Assembly (NCBI RefSeq): GCF_040905785.1
Contig: NZ_JBBDQW010000077.1
Coordinates: 1 to 64,000 of the forward strand
DNA: 64,000 bases
Source: Tistlia sp040905785
GTDB lineage: Bacteria > Pseudomonadota > Alphaproteobacteria > Kiloniellales > DSM-21159
Direction of reading: 5' to 3'
The notes under the pieces were generated by a model, which had not been told where the DNA came from, made no database searches, and saw only the letters and a list, made by a program, of their open reading frames with translations. Below, one piece after another: positions 27,085-39,454 of this stretch; within the stretch, counting starts at the first letter, position 1, and each line of letters begins with the position of its first letter. A program made the translations under genes and the position numbers.

Positions 27085-28293
27085 ATGTCGCGCCACCGCC
27101 CCGGCCTGCTCGTCGCCCTGCTCTGCCTCGCCCAGGTCCTGGGAATGGCGGGCAACGCCACCTTCCCGGCGCTGATCCCGACCTTCCGCCTGGAGTGGGG
27201 CCTGGACAACGCCGAGGCCGGCTGGCTGGGCGGCCTCTACTACGCCGGCTACGTCGCCGCGGTGCCGCTGCTGGTCGCGCTCACCGACGCCCGCGACGCG
27301 CGCGGCATCTACCTCGCCTCGAGCCTGGCCGGCAGCCTTTCGCTGCTCGGCTTCGCCCTGCTGGCCGAGGGATTCTGGAGCGCCCTGCCGTTCCGCCTCC
27401 TCGGCGGCATCGGCCTCGCCGGCACCTACATGGTCGGCCTGCGCCTGCTCAGCGACCGCCTGCCGCAGCAGTGGCAGGGCCGCGGGGTCGGCTGGTACAC
27501 CGCCCACTTCTCCCTCGGCGTCAGCCTGTCGGTGCTGCTCGCCGGCGAGGTCGCTGGGCGGCTCGGCTGGGCGGCGGCCTTCTGGATCGCCGGCCTGCTG
27601 ACTGCCGGCGCCGGCCTCCTCGTGCTGCTGGCGACCCGGCCCCTGCCAAGGCCCGCTTCGGCCGACCCGGCGGCGCGCCGCAACCCCCTCGACCTGCGGC
27701 CGGCGCTGCGCAACCGTGCGGCCCTTGCCTACAACCTGTCCTACGCCTGCCACATCTGGGAGCTGTTCGGCTTCCGCGCCTGGGTCGTCGCCTTCCTGGT
27801 CTTTGCCCTGGCCGCCCAGGGCCGCGAAACCCTGTTCGGCGGCAGCGCGACGCAGCTGGCGACGGTGCTGCTGCTGCTCGGCCTGCCGGCCTCCGTCGCC
27901 GGCAGCTATCTCGCCGAGCGCTACGGCCGCCGCCGGCTCGTCAGCCTGGTGCTCTGCGCCTCGGCGACCCTGGCCGCCGTGCTCGGCTTCGCCGCCGCCG
28001 CCCCGCTGTGGCTGCTGGCGGTCCTGCTGGTCGCCTACGGCCTGCTGGTCATGGGCGATTCGGGCGCGCTCACGGGCGGCGCCGTGCTCAACGCCGAGCC
28101 CGAGCGCAAGGGCGCGACCATGGCCGTCCATGCGCTGCTCGGCTTCGGCGCCGGCGCGGTCAGTCCGGTGGTCTTCGGCCTGGTGCTGGACGCCGCCGGC
28201 CCTGATGCGCCGACCGGCTGGGGCCTGGCCTTCGCCACGCTCGCCGCCGGGGCGATCCTGGGTCCGCTGCTGCTGCGGGCGCTGCTGCGCTGA
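27085..28293 (+). CDS. MFS transporter
   Basis: The 402-residue protein has about 12 membrane helices and MFS features: ATFPALIPTFRLEWGLDNAEAGWLGGLYYAGY in the first half, and a signature loop in SYLAERYGRRRLVSLVLCASA between helices 8 and 9. It resembles the nitrate/cyanate-like or drug-export branches but the substrate cannot be assigned. It starts 46 bases after usg and is probably co-transcribed with it. Confidence 0.88.
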   Translation: MSRHRPGLLVALLCLAQVLGMAGNATFPALIPTFRLEWGLDNAEAGWLGGLYYAGYVAAVPLLVALTDARDARGIYLASSLAGSLSLLGFALLAEGFWSALPFRLLGGIGLAGTYMVGLRLLSDRLPQQWQGRGVGWYTAHFSLGVSLSVLLAGEVAGRLGWAAAFWIAGLLTAGAGLLVLLATRPLPRPASADPAARRNPLDLRPALRNRAALAYNLSYACHIWELFGFRAWVVAFLVFALAAQGRETLFGGSATQLATVLLLLGLPASVAGSYLAERYGRRRLVSLVLCASATLAAVLGFAAAAPLWLLAVLLVAYGLLVMGDSGALTGGAVLNAEPERKGATMAVHALLGFGAGAVSPVVFGLVLDAAGPDAPTGWGLAFATLAAGAILGPLLLRALLR

Positions 28294-28305
28294 GCCGGCG
28301 CGGCC

Positions 28306-28788
28306 TCAGAGCGCGCCGACCAGGATGTCGACGACGCGCTGGCTCGCCTCGGAGATGAGCACGACGTCGCGTCCGACCGAGTAGTAGCGATGGCCCTCGT
28401 AGTGCGGCAGCTGGCCGAGCAGCGAGGCCGGCAGCTGCTTCTTCGCGATACCGGGCGGCAAAGGCTTGCCGCGCGCCAGGTTCCTGGCGATGCCCGGCGG
28501 CAGCGCCTCCGGGCGCGGATGGCCCGCCGTCCGCTCGTAGCGCTCGATCAGGGCCGCGGCGGCGCCGGTGATGGCGATGCCACCGGCTGCCGGCCGGTCC
28601 GAGCGCTTCGCCGGCTTGTCGACGTGGTCGGCCTTGTCGGCACGGTCGGGCTTGCCAGCCTGACCGGACTTGCCGGCGTGATCCGGCTTGCCCGCGGCGA
28701 CGGCCGGCGAGTCGAGGGTGCCGGCCCAGGGCGCGGCGACGAGGGAGAGGGCTGCGAGAGCGACGATGAGGGCGGTCTTGCGGAACAT
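28306..28788 (-). CDS. Secreted CigR-like protein
   Basis: The 160-residue precursor has a signal peptide (MFRKTALIVALAALSLVAAP, cleavage near residue 32), a Lys/Asp/Gly-rich repeat region (residues 34-60: PDHAGKSGQAGKPDRADKAD) and a C-terminal domain with EALPPGIARNLARGKPLPPGI, QLPASLLGQLPHYEG and VGRDVVLISEASQRVVDIL. The last pattern is typical of proteins annotated as CigR-like, after the Salmonella anti-virulence protein; here it is probably a periplasmic protein of unknown role. Monocistronic, convergent with the MFS gene. Confidence 0.75.
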   Translation of the reverse strand: MFRKTALIVALAALSLVAAPWAGTLDSPAVAAGKPDHAGKSGQAGKPDRADKADHVDKPAKRSDRPAAGGIAITGAAAALIERYERTAGHPRPEALPPGIARNLARGKPLPPGIAKKQLPASLLGQLPHYEGHRYYSVGRDVVLISEASQRVVDILVGAL

Positions 28789-28888
28789 GGGACGGACTCC
28801 TGGTGCTCGCCGACGGCGAAGTCACCGGGTAAACAAACCTATCGCGCGAAATGTTCCTCTTTTCTCCCGTAACGCGCGAGGATTGGTC

Positions 28889-29857
28889 TCAGTCTCGGGC
28901 ACGCGGGTGAGCGGCGGCGTAGACGTCGAGCAGCCGTCGGCTGTCGACAGCGGTGTAGCGCTGGGTCGTCGAGAGCGAGGCGTGGCCGAGCAGCTCCTGG
29001 ATCGCCCTCAGGTCGCCGCCGGCGCCGAGCAGGTGGGTCGCGAAGGAATGGCGCAGGGCGTGCGGGGTCGCGCTCGCCGGCAGGCCGAGCCGGCCACGCA
29101 GCAGCTGCACGCGCCGCTGCACCTCGCGCGGCGAAAGCGGCCCGCCGCGCCGCGCCCGGAACAGCGCGCCCTCCTCGGGCAGCGGCCAGGGGCAGGCGGC
29201 GCGGTAGGCGGCGACCGCCTCGCCGATCGCCGGCAGCAGCGGCACCTGGCGCTGCTTGCGGCCCTTGCCGAGCACGGTCAGGCCGTCCTGGCCGGGCTTC
29301 GGCGCCTCGCGCACGGTCAGCTCCAGGGCTTCCGAGATGCGCAGGCCGGCGCCGTAGAGCAGCAGCAGCACGGCGGTATCGCGCAGCGCGATCCAGGGCT
29401 CGTCGGAGAGCTCGCCGACGCTCTCGACGGCGTCGCGCGCGTCGGCGGCGGTCAGCGCCTTCGGCACCGGCCGGTCGAGCTTCGGCGTACGCACGGTGGG
29501 GAGCACCGCGTTCTCCATGACCCCCTGGCGCGCCGTCCAGCGGAAGAAGCCGCGCACCGTCGAGAGCGCGCGCGCGGTCGAGCTCTTGGCCAAGCCCCGG
29601 CGGGCGCGGGCGGCCAGCCAGGCGCGGAAGTCCGCCGCCCGCAACGCCGCCAGGTCGGCGAGGCCCGGCGCCTGTCCGAGATGGCCGGCGAGAAAGGCCA
29701 GGAAGCCGTCCAGATCGGCGGTGTAGGCGACCAGCGTGTGGGCCGAGGCCCGCTTCTCGTTGCGCAGCCAGGCCTGCCAGGTCTCGACGGCGGCCAGCAG
29801 GTCGGGCGCCGCGGCCCGGCCGAGCGCGGCTCCGGCTACTCCGGCAGCTCGAGCCAT
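28889..29857 (-). CDS. xerC: Tyrosine recombinase XerC
   Basis: The 322-residue recombinase acts with XerD at dif to resolve chromosome dimers. Catalytic residues are visible: R173 (GAGLRISEALEL), H266 and R269 (TPHALRHSFATHLL), H292 and nucleophile Y301 (LGHASLSTTQRYTAVD). The SAM-like core-binding domain fills residues 18-110. It overlaps the upstream DUF484 gene by 22 bases, the usual DUF484-xerC operon, so it is the housekeeping recombinase, not a phage or island integrase. Confidence 0.95.
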   Translation of the reverse strand: MARAAGVAGAALGRAAAPDLLAAVETWQAWLRNEKRASAHTLVAYTADLDGFLAFLAGHLGQAPGLADLAALRAADFRAWLAARARRGLAKSSTARALSTVRGFFRWTARQGVMENAVLPTVRTPKLDRPVPKALTAADARDAVESVGELSDEPWIALRDTAVLLLLYGAGLRISEALELTVREAPKPGQDGLTVLGKGRKQRQVPLLPAIGEAVAAYRAACPWPLPEEGALFRARRGGPLSPREVQRRVQLLRGRLGLPASATPHALRHSFATHLLGAGGDLRAIQELLGHASLSTTQRYTAVDSRRLLDVYAAAHPRARD

Positions 29858-30612
29858 GCCCTGAGCTGGCTTTCCAGCACCTGGCCCAGGAAGGCCAGCA
29901 GCTCGGTGCCCTGGGAGGGCTGGAAGTGCCCGGGCTGGCGCGAGCCGAGGGCGAGCAGGCTCGGCGGCGTGGCGCTGGAGACCTGCAGGCGGACCAGGGC
30001 CTGCGACTGCACGATGCCCGCGGTCGGGCCGAACAGTGAGGGGTCGCCCGGCAGCTCGGCCTCCAGCCGGATCGTCTTGCCCGGGCCGAGCAGCGCCGTG
30101 ACCGCGCCGGGGGCGACGCGCAGCACGCCGCGTGTGCGCACCTCCGAGGGGCTGTCGATCGCCGGCTCGACGCAGATCGTCACGGCGTCGAGGTCGAGGA
30201 TCGCGGTCAGGTCGGTGGCGACCGTCTCGATCAGGTGCTCGAAGGAGCGCGCGCTCAGCAGCGCCAGGGCGCCCTGTTGGGTCCGGCTCTGGGCGTGCTG
30301 GTTGCTGCGCAGGGTCAGCAGCAGGTCCTCGTGGCTGCGGCGCAGCGCCTCGTTCTCATGGCGCAGCCGCTCGACCATCGCCTGCTGCAGGTCGACGACG
30401 CCGGGGCCGGCGGCGGCCACGGCGGGGCGCGCCGGCGCGCTCAGCACGTCGAGCAGGTCGGGCCGCTCGGCCAGGAAATCCGGGTGACGGCGCAGGTAGG
30501 CCGCGACCTGATCGTCGTCCACCGCCTGGCGGGCGAGCGGCTCGCCGGTTGCCGACGGCCTGGCCTCGGCCGATTTCTGCTCTGCCGCTGGATCGCGGCG
30601 GTTCTGCGTCAC
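29836..30612 (-). CDS. DUF484 family protein
   Basis: The 258-residue protein has the DUF484 pattern: DDQVAAYLRRHPDFLAERPDLLDVL, then VDLQQAMVERLRHENEALRRSHEDLL, and a GAF-like C-terminal half ending LLALGSRQPGHFQPSQGTELLAFLGQVLE. Function is unknown. The GTG at 30612 follows GGGGAGAAG. Its end overlaps xerC. It is divergent from priA, with 51 bases between. Confidence 0.9.
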   Translation of the reverse strand: MTQNRRDPAAEQKSAEARPSATGEPLARQAVDDDQVAAYLRRHPDFLAERPDLLDVLSAPARPAVAAAGPGVVDLQQAMVERLRHENEALRRSHEDLLLTLRSNQHAQSRTQQGALALLSARSFEHLIETVATDLTAILDLDAVTICVEPAIDSPSEVRTRGVLRVAPGAVTALLGPGKTIRLEAELPGDPSLFGPTAGIVQSQALVRLQVSSATPPSLLALGSRQPGHFQPSQGTELLAFLGQVLESQLRAWLELPE

Positions 30613-30663
30613 AGACTTCTCCCCTTCTGCCGCGACTCCGAAGCTTCGCCTAGACTCTAACCC

Positions 30664-32937
30664 ATGGCTTGCCCCGGTGAAAGCACCGCCCCCGCGGCCG
30701 AGCGGGCGCCCGAGGCCGGCAGCAGCCTGCCGGTCCTGCTGCCGCTGCCCCTGGGCGGCAGCTACAGCTACCTGCCGTGGCCCCGGGACGGTGGCGGCGA
30801 ACCGGAGCTGGCGCCCGGCGATCTCGTCGCGGTGCCGCTCGGCCGCCGGGAGACCTGGGGCGTCGTCTGGGACCACGAGATCGGCGCCGACGGCGGCCCC
30901 AGCGCGGCCGCGGCGCCCGACCCCGCGCGGCTGAAGCCGATCGGCGCGCGCCTGCCGGCGCCGCCGCTGCCCGCGGTCTCGCGCCGCTTCGTCGAGTGGG
31001 TCGCCGGCTACACGATGGCGGCGCCGGGCGCGGTGCTGCGCATGGTCGTCTCCGTGTCCTCGGCGCTGCAGCCGCCGCGGCCACGGCAGCTCGTCCGTGC
31101 CGCTTCGCCGCGCCCCGAGGGCCTGCGCCCGACGCCGCAGCGCCTTGCGGTCCTGGAGGCCGCCGCCGCGGGCGGCGCGCGGCCGGCCGGGGAACTGGCC
31201 CGCGCCGCCGGCGTGACCCCGGAGGTCGTGCGCAAGCTGATCGCGCTCGGCGCGCTGGAGAGCCTCGAGCTGCCGGCGCCGCCGGCCTTCGCGGCACCGG
31301 ACTGGCGTCGGCCGCCGGTCGACTTCTCTGCGGCCCAGGCGGCGGCGGCCGAGGTGCTGACCGGCAAGTTCGGGCGGGGCTTCTCGGTGACCCTGCTGGA
31401 CGGCGTCACCGGCTCGGGCAAGACCGAGGTCTACCTGGAGGCCGTGGCGGCTGCCCTGGCGCGCGGCGAGCAGGCGCTGGTGCTGTTGCCGGAGATCGCG
31501 CTCTCGGCGCAGTGGCTGGAGCGCTTCCGGCGGCGCTTCGGCGTGGCGCCGGCCGAATGGCACAGCGACCTCAATCCGACCCAGCGCCGGCGCACCTGGC
31601 GCGCCGTCGCCGAGGGCGAGGCGCGCGTCGTCGTCGGTGCCCGCTCGGCGCTCTTCCTGCCCTACCCCCGGCTCGGCGCGCTCGTCGTCGACGAGGAGCA
31701 CGACGGTGCCTTCAAGCAGGAGGAGGGCGTGATCTACCACGCCCGCGACATGGCGGTGGTGCGTGCCCGGCTCGGCGAGATCCCGATCGTCCTCGCCTCG
31801 GCGACGCCTTCCCTGGAATCCCTGGTCAACGTCCAGGCCGGAAAGTACGGCGAGGTCCGCCTGCCCGACCGCCACGGCGGCGCGCTGCTGCCCGAGATCG
31901 CCTCGATCGACCTGCGCGTCGAGAAGCCGGAGCGGCTTCCCGACGGCAACCCCGGCTGGCTGGCGCCGCCGCTCCGCGCGGCCCTGGCCGAGACCCTGGC
32001 CGCTGGCGAGCAGGGCCTGCTGTTCCTGAACCGCCGCGGCTATGCGCCGCTGACCCTCTGCGACGCCTGCGGCCACCGCCTGCAGTGCCCGAACTGCACC
32101 GCCTGGCTGGTCGAGCACCGCTTCCGCGGCCGGCTGTTCTGCCATCACTGCGGCTACGGCCGGCCGCTGCCGCCGGCCTGTCCGGCCTGCGGCGCCGAGG
32201 ACAGCTGGCGGGCCTGCGGGCCCGGCGTCGAGCGGCTGCAGGAGGAGGCGCGGCTGCTGTTCCCCGAGGCGCGCATCGCGCTCGCCTCCTCAGACACCCT
32301 GACCGGGCCGCGGGCCGCCAGCGAGCTGGTCGAGCGGCTGCGCGACCGCGAGATCGACCTCCTGGTCGGCACCCAGATCGTCGCCAAGGGCCACCACTTC
32401 CCGCACCTGACCTGCGTCGGCGTCGTCGATGCCGACCTCGGCCTCGCCGGCGGCGACCTGCGCGCCCTGGAGCGGACCTGGCAGCTGCTCCAGCAGGTCG
32501 CCGGCCGCGCCGGCCGCGACCTGCTGCCCGGCCGCGTCTTCCTGCAGAGCCACGACCCCGAGCATCCGGTGCTGCGCGCTCTGGTCGCGGGCGACCGCGA
32601 GGGCTTCCTGGCCTACGAGACCGAGGAGCGGCGGCGCGGCAACAATCCGCCCTTCACGCGCCTTGCCGCGCTGATCCTGAGCGATCCCGACGCCCGCCGC
32701 CTCGACGATCTGGCCCGCAGCTTGGCCCGCGCCGCGCCACGCCGGGAGGGGCTGGAGGTCCTCGGGCCGACCGAGGCGCCGCTGGCGGTGATCCGCGGCC
32801 GCCACCGGCGCCGCTTCCTGGTCCGCGCGCGCCGCGACCTGCCGCTGCAGCGCCTGCTGCGCGCCTGGCTGGCGGCGGTCAAGGTGCCCTCGAGCGCCCG
32901 CCTGGCCGTCGACATCGACCCCTACTCCTTCTTCTAG
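30664..32937 (+). CDS. priA: Primosomal replication protein N' (PriA helicase)
   Basis: PriA restarts stalled replication forks by reloading the replicative helicase. The 757 residues include the 3'-end binding domain, Walker A DGVTGSGKTEVYLEA, DEEH box VVDEEHDGAFKQEEG, SATPSLESL, the zinc-binding cysteines (LCDACGHRLQCPNCTAWL, CHHCGYG, CPACG) and the helicase VI motif QQVAGRAGRDLLPGRV. The C-terminus DIDPYSFF is normal. Confidence 0.97.
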   Translation: MACPGESTAPAAERAPEAGSSLPVLLPLPLGGSYSYLPWPRDGGGEPELAPGDLVAVPLGRRETWGVVWDHEIGADGGPSAAAAPDPARLKPIGARLPAPPLPAVSRRFVEWVAGYTMAAPGAVLRMVVSVSSALQPPRPRQLVRAASPRPEGLRPTPQRLAVLEAAAAGGARPAGELARAAGVTPEVVRKLIALGALESLELPAPPAFAAPDWRRPPVDFSAAQAAAAEVLTGKFGRGFSVTLLDGVTGSGKTEVYLEAVAAALARGEQALVLLPEIALSAQWLERFRRRFGVAPAEWHSDLNPTQRRRTWRAVAEGEARVVVGARSALFLPYPRLGALVVDEEHDGAFKQEEGVIYHARDMAVVRARLGEIPIVLASATPSLESLVNVQAGKYGEVRLPDRHGGALLPEIASIDLRVEKPERLPDGNPGWLAPPLRAALAETLAAGEQGLLFLNRRGYAPLTLCDACGHRLQCPNCTAWLVEHRFRGRLFCHHCGYGRPLPPACPACGAEDSWRACGPGVERLQEEARLLFPEARIALASSDTLTGPRAASELVERLRDREIDLLVGTQIVAKGHHFPHLTCVGVVDADLGLAGGDLRALERTWQLLQQVAGRAGRDLLPGRVFLQSHDPEHPVLRALVAGDREGFLAYETEERRRGNNPPFTRLAALILSDPDARRLDDLARSLARAAPRREGLEVLGPTEAPLAVIRGRHRRRFLVRARRDLPLQRLLRAWLAAVKVPSSARLAVDIDPYSFF

Positions 32938-32974
32938 GGCCGCCGGATCGGCGCCAGGCGCTCCCACGCTGGCA

Positions 32975-33014
32975 TGGTTCGCCCTTCACTCTGAGCTTGT
33001 CGAAGGGCGAACCA
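32975..33014. repeat. Perfect inverted repeat with CTGAGCTTGTCGAAGGG core
   Basis: Arms TGGTTCGCCCTTC (32975-32987) and GAAGGGCGAACCA (33002-33014) pair perfectly across a 14-base loop that contains CTGAGCTTGTC. It lies in the 121-base gap between convergent priA and the dimethylargininase-like gene, where it could serve as a bidirectional terminator. The core resembles the REP-like repeat at 24853-25108. Confidence 0.75.
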
Positions 33015-33058
33015 CGAAGCGCGAGCTGCACCTCCGCATCCAAGAGAGCAGGTCGCCC

Positions 33059-33889
33059 CTACCCCGAGAAGCGCAGAGAGAGGCAGGAGAGGCCGCCGTC
33101 GAGCTTGGCCGCCTCGGAGAGGTCGAGGACGGCGAGATCGTAGCCCGCGGCCGCCAGCCGCTCGGCGGTGCGCGGGAAGCCTGCGGCCAGGAAGACCCGG
33201 TCGTTGACCCGGATCGCGTTGGCCGCCGCCGCCTCGCCCGCGGCGGTCTCGATCACCCGGTAGCCGGCAAAGCAGCCGCTGGCGGCGAGACGCGGCGTCG
33301 CCAGCACCGTCTCCCCTCCGAGGGTCGCGCAGTCGCTCTTCAGGTGCAGCACGCCCGGCGGCGTGCCGGTGCGGCGCAGCGCGTAGCCGTAAGGCGCCAG
33401 CACCCGGGCCAGGGCCTCGGCGCCGGCGGCGTCGCTGCGCGCCGACAGCCCGACCAGGATCTCGCGGTCGGTGACCAGGATGTCGCCGCCGTCGATCCTG
33501 GCGGCCTCGGGGAGGTCCAGCACGTCGGGGAAGGCCGCCTCCAGGTCCGGCCGCAGCGCCGCCGCCTCGCCGCGCCGGCTCGGCGCCCCGGGCCGCAGCG
33601 CGACCGCGAGGCCGGGCAGGCAGAGCGCCGCGTCCTCGACAAAGACGCTGTCGGGGTAGTCGTCCAGCGGCGGCAGCAGGGTCACGGCGAGCCCGGCGGC
33701 CTCGAGCGCGGCGCGGTAATCGGCGTGCTGTCGCTCGAAGCGGACGAGGTCGGGGTCGCCGAGGTCCTCGGCGCGCAGGCCGCGGGCGATCGTGGCGGCG
33801 GGCCGCCGGAGAATCGCGCGGGTGAAGCGGCAGGACAGGCCGGGGCGCAGGGCCGGTGCGGCGGCACTCGGTGTTGTGGCGAAGGACAT
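33059..33889 (-). CDS. Dimethylarginine dimethylaminohydrolase-like protein
   Basis: The 276 residues have the arginine-deiminase/DDAH fold signatures: DYPDSVFVEDAALCLPG near residue 75, EAARIDGGDIL, VLHLKSDCATLGGETVL (catalytic His), and a C-terminal DGGLSCLSLRFSG with the catalytic Cys. DDAH hydrolyses methylated arginines to citrulline; substrate preference is not certain. ATG at 33889 begins the conserved part. Confidence 0.88.
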   Translation of the reverse strand: MSFATTPSAAAPALRPGLSCRFTRAILRRPAATIARGLRAEDLGDPDLVRFERQHADYRAALEAAGLAVTLLPPLDDYPDSVFVEDAALCLPGLAVALRPGAPSRRGEAAALRPDLEAAFPDVLDLPEAARIDGGDILVTDREILVGLSARSDAAGAEALARVLAPYGYALRRTGTPPGVLHLKSDCATLGGETVLATPRLAASGCFAGYRVIETAAGEAAAANAIRVNDRVFLAAGFPRTAERLAAAGYDLAVLDLSEAAKLDGGLSCLSLRFSG

Positions 33890-34221
33890 CGCGCGGCGGC
33901 TCCGCAAGGTGTACACGCCTGCCAGACTAGCCTGGGCGGCAGGCCGCCGCGAGCCTCGATAGCCGACGTGGCGGCGGGCGCCGGGCGCACCGCTGGCGCT
34001 GCCTCGGCGAGACTTGCCGCGCTGCAGCGAAAGGCCGATTTTCCGCGGGCGAGTCGGCTTGCAGTGGGTGGGGGGCTGTGTTACCAAGCGCCGCCTTCGG
34101 CCGGGAGCCGCCGCGCGCGAGCCCTCGCGCTGCCGCGTTCCCGAAGGGCCTGAGGCGCCATTCCGACGATCCCTGTGTTCTGCGGTGGGTCGGTCAGCGG
34201 TTCGAGGGAGAGGCAAGGGGT
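33890..34221 (+). other. Intergenic region before atpHAGDC with a weak promoter candidate
   Basis: This 332-base gap has no convincing gene. A TTGCAG (34059-34064), 17-base spacer, TACCAA (34082-34087) is a weak promoter candidate beside a conspicuous GGGTGGGGGGC run. GAGAGG and AAGGGG at 34209-34220 serve the atpH TTG start. The remaining frames look like shadow coding. Confidence 0.35.
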
Positions 34222-34781
34222 TTGGCAGGCGAGGACTCACCTGTAGGCGGCCTGGCGAAGCGCTATGCGACGGCGCTCATCGAGCTCGCCGACCAGGCCA
34301 AGAAGCTGGACGCGGTCGCCGAGGATCTGCGCGGCCTCTCCGGCCTGATCGAGGAGAGCGCGGACCTGCGCAGACTGCTGCGCAGTCCGCTCTACGATCG
34401 CGACGAGCAGATCGCCGCGATGGGCGAGGTACTGAGCCGCGCCGGGGTCGACGATCTGACCCGCCGCTTCGTCCTGGTCGTCGCCGGCAACCGCCGCCTG
34501 TTCGCGCTGCCGGGCATGATCGACGGCTACCTCGCCGAGTTGGCGCGCCGGCGCGGCGAGGTCACGGCCAAGGTCAGCGCCGCGCGCGAGCTCGACAAGG
34601 CCCAGCTCAAGACGCTCCAGCAGGCGATCGACAAGGTCGTCGGCGGCACGGCGAAAATCGAATTGAAGGTTGATCCTGCCCTGCTCGGCGGTCTCGTCGT
34701 CAGGGTCGGCAGCCGAATGATCGACGGCTCTCTCAAGGGCAAGCTCGATCGTCTCCAGTTGGCGATGAAAGGGGCTCAGTG

Positions 34782-34782
<1 letters not shown>
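34222..34782 (+). CDS. atpH: F-type ATP synthase subunit delta
   Basis: The delta subunit joins F1 to the peripheral stalk. The 186 residues match the family length; typical blocks are GGLAKRYATALIELADQAKKLD, VLVVAGNRRLFALPGMIDGYL and DPALLGGLVVRVGSRMIDGSLKGKL. TTG at 34222 is chosen because GAGAGG lies eight bases before it and the conserved region starts 12 residues later. It overlaps atpA by one base. Confidence 0.93.
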
Positions 34783-36311
<1,529 letters not shown>

Positions 36312-36371
36312 GGCGCCCGGTGAGCGCTTTGCGAAGCGAGAGTCGCACGGATAGGGACCTGTTGAGGCGTC

Positions 36372-37259
36372 ATGGCTAGCCTTAAGGAACTGCGCAACCG
36401 CATCGGCAGCGTCAAGAACACGCAGAAGATCACCTCTGCGATGAAGATGGTGGCTGCCGCCAAGCTGCGCCGGGCCCAGGAGCAGGCCGAGGCCTCGCGC
36501 CCCTATGCCGAGCGGATGGACCGCATGCTCGGCTCGCTGGCGGCGGCGGACCGCAACACGCCGGGCGGGCCGGCGCTGCTCGCCGGCACCGGCTCCGAGC
36601 AGGTCCAGCTGGTCGTCGTGGCGACCGCCGACCGCGGCCTCTGCGGCGCCTTCAACTCCTCGATCGTGCGTGAGGCTCGCCGCTTCATCGACCAGAAGCT
36701 GGCCGAGGGCAAGGAGGTCAAGATCCTCTGCATCGGCCGCAAGGGCCGCGACCAGCTGCGCCGCGCCCATGCCAAGCGGATCGTCGACACCCTCGAGGAC
36801 GTCTCCAAGCCGCGCCCGAGCTACGAGCGGGCCGACGAGATCGGCCGGCGGATGCTGGCGATGCTGGACAACGGCGAATTCGACGTGGCGACGCTGTTCT
36901 ATGCCCGCTTCAAGTCGGCGATCAGCCAGATCGTCACGCGCCAGCAGCTGATCCCCTTCGCCCCCGACGAGGCCGCGGACGAGGCGGCCGAGGCGGCGCC
37001 CGGGCTGGTCTACGACTACGAGCCCGAGCAGGGCGAGATCCTGCAGCAGCTGCTGCCCCGGAACCTCTCGGTGCAGCTCTATCGGGGCCTGCTGGAGAAC
37101 GCGGCGAGCGAGCACGGCGCGCGGATGAGCGCCATGGACAGCGCCACCCGCAACGCCGGCGAGATGATCAAGCGCCTGACCCAGGTCTACAACCGGACCC
37201 GCCAGGCGGCGATCACCAAGGAGCTGATCGAGATCATCTCCGCCAAGGAAGCGATGTAG
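36372..37259 (+). CDS. atpG: F-type ATP synthase subunit gamma
   Basis: The 295-residue central-stalk subunit rotates inside the alpha3beta3 ring. N-terminal ELRNRIGSVKNTQKITSAMKMVAAAKLRRA and C-terminal MDSATRNAGEMIKRLTQVYNRTRQAAITKELIEI (given in part) are the standard coiled-coil termini; DRGLCGAFNSSI is present. It lies 60 bases after atpA. Confidence 0.98.
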   Translation: MASLKELRNRIGSVKNTQKITSAMKMVAAAKLRRAQEQAEASRPYAERMDRMLGSLAAADRNTPGGPALLAGTGSEQVQLVVVATADRGLCGAFNSSIVREARRFIDQKLAEGKEVKILCIGRKGRDQLRRAHAKRIVDTLEDVSKPRPSYERADEIGRRMLAMLDNGEFDVATLFYARFKSAISQIVTRQQLIPFAPDEAADEAAEAAPGLVYDYEPEQGEILQQLLPRNLSVQLYRGLLENAASEHGARMSAMDSATRNAGEMIKRLTQVYNRTRQAAITKELIEIISAKEAM

Positions 37260-37331
37260 TGCGGCGCTGCGGCGCCCCGGCCGGCGCACAGCCGAGCCGA
37301 AGGACGAATGACGCGAAGGAGTTCGCATAAG

Positions 37332-38768
<1,437 letters not shown>

Positions 38769-38789
38769 GGCCAGCAGGGGACCTTGATC

Positions 38790-39200
38790 ATGGCCGAAAC
38801 GGTCGCATTCGAGCTGGTGTCGCCCGAGGAGCTGCTGTTGTCCGAGGACGTCGCCATGGTGGTCGTGCCGGGCGAGGAGGGCGACTTCGGCGTCCTGCCG
38901 CGCCACGCGCCGCTGATCTCGAGCGTCCGGGCCGGGGTGATCTCGGTCTACAAGAACGAGCGCCATACGCTCAGCGAGCGGATCTTCGTCGCCGGCGGCT
39001 TCGCCGAGGTGACGGCGGAGCGCTGCACGGTGCTGGCCGAGCTGGCGGTGCCCGTCGACAGGATCGACCGCGCCGAGACCGAGCAGCGCCTGAAGGACGC
39101 CCGCGAGGATCTGGCCGACGCCAGGGACGAGACGGCCCGCACCGCCGCACGGCGGGAGATCTCGCTGCGCGAGACCATGCTCAAGATCGCCGGCTCCTGA
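38790..39200 (+). CDS. atpC: F-type ATP synthase subunit epsilon
   Basis: The 136-residue subunit has the N-terminal beta sandwich (VAFELVSPEELLLSEDVAMVVVPGEEGDFGVLPRHAPL in part) and a short C-terminal helical pair (EQRLKDAREDLADA). Epsilon regulates ATP hydrolysis. A TTG two codons upstream is closer to AGGGGA, but ATG at 38790 fits the conserved start. Last gene of atpHAGDC; F0 genes are not in the window, as usual for alphaproteobacteria. Confidence 0.95.
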   Translation: MAETVAFELVSPEELLLSEDVAMVVVPGEEGDFGVLPRHAPLISSVRAGVISVYKNERHTLSERIFVAGGFAEVTAERCTVLAELAVPVDRIDRAETEQRLKDAREDLADARDETARTAARREISLRETMLKIAGS

Positions 39201-39454
39201 AGACCGGCCTTCGGGTCGGTTCGGGGTTCGGTCCCGGGGCCGCGCGAGGGCGCCTGCTTCCTTTCGGCCGCATTTCTTCTTAATATTACCCTAAGGGCGG
39301 GCGAGTCGGAGGGCCGGTGCACGCCTTTCGCATGGGGCGCCGCCTTGCGGGGCGCCCGGCCGCAACCTACATCTCGTCCCCCGCGTTGGGGAAACGCCGT
39401 GCCCGCCCCGCTCGGGGCGGCAGGGCGAACCGGAGAGGGAAGGGCAAGCAAGCG

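Noticed and set aside
28889..29857. Phage or island integrase
   Set aside because: The tyrosine recombinase is in the DUF484-xerC housekeeping operon and far from the tRNA-Ser repeats, so it is XerC.
30613..32148. Extension of the DUF484 frame far upstream on the minus strand
   Set aside because: The extension is antisense to priA; a GTG with a good ribosome binding site starts the conserved part at 30612.
39201..39260. Intrinsic terminator after atpC
   Set aside because: The GACCGGCCTTCGGGTC segment gives only a short stem and no T-tract, so it is not called.
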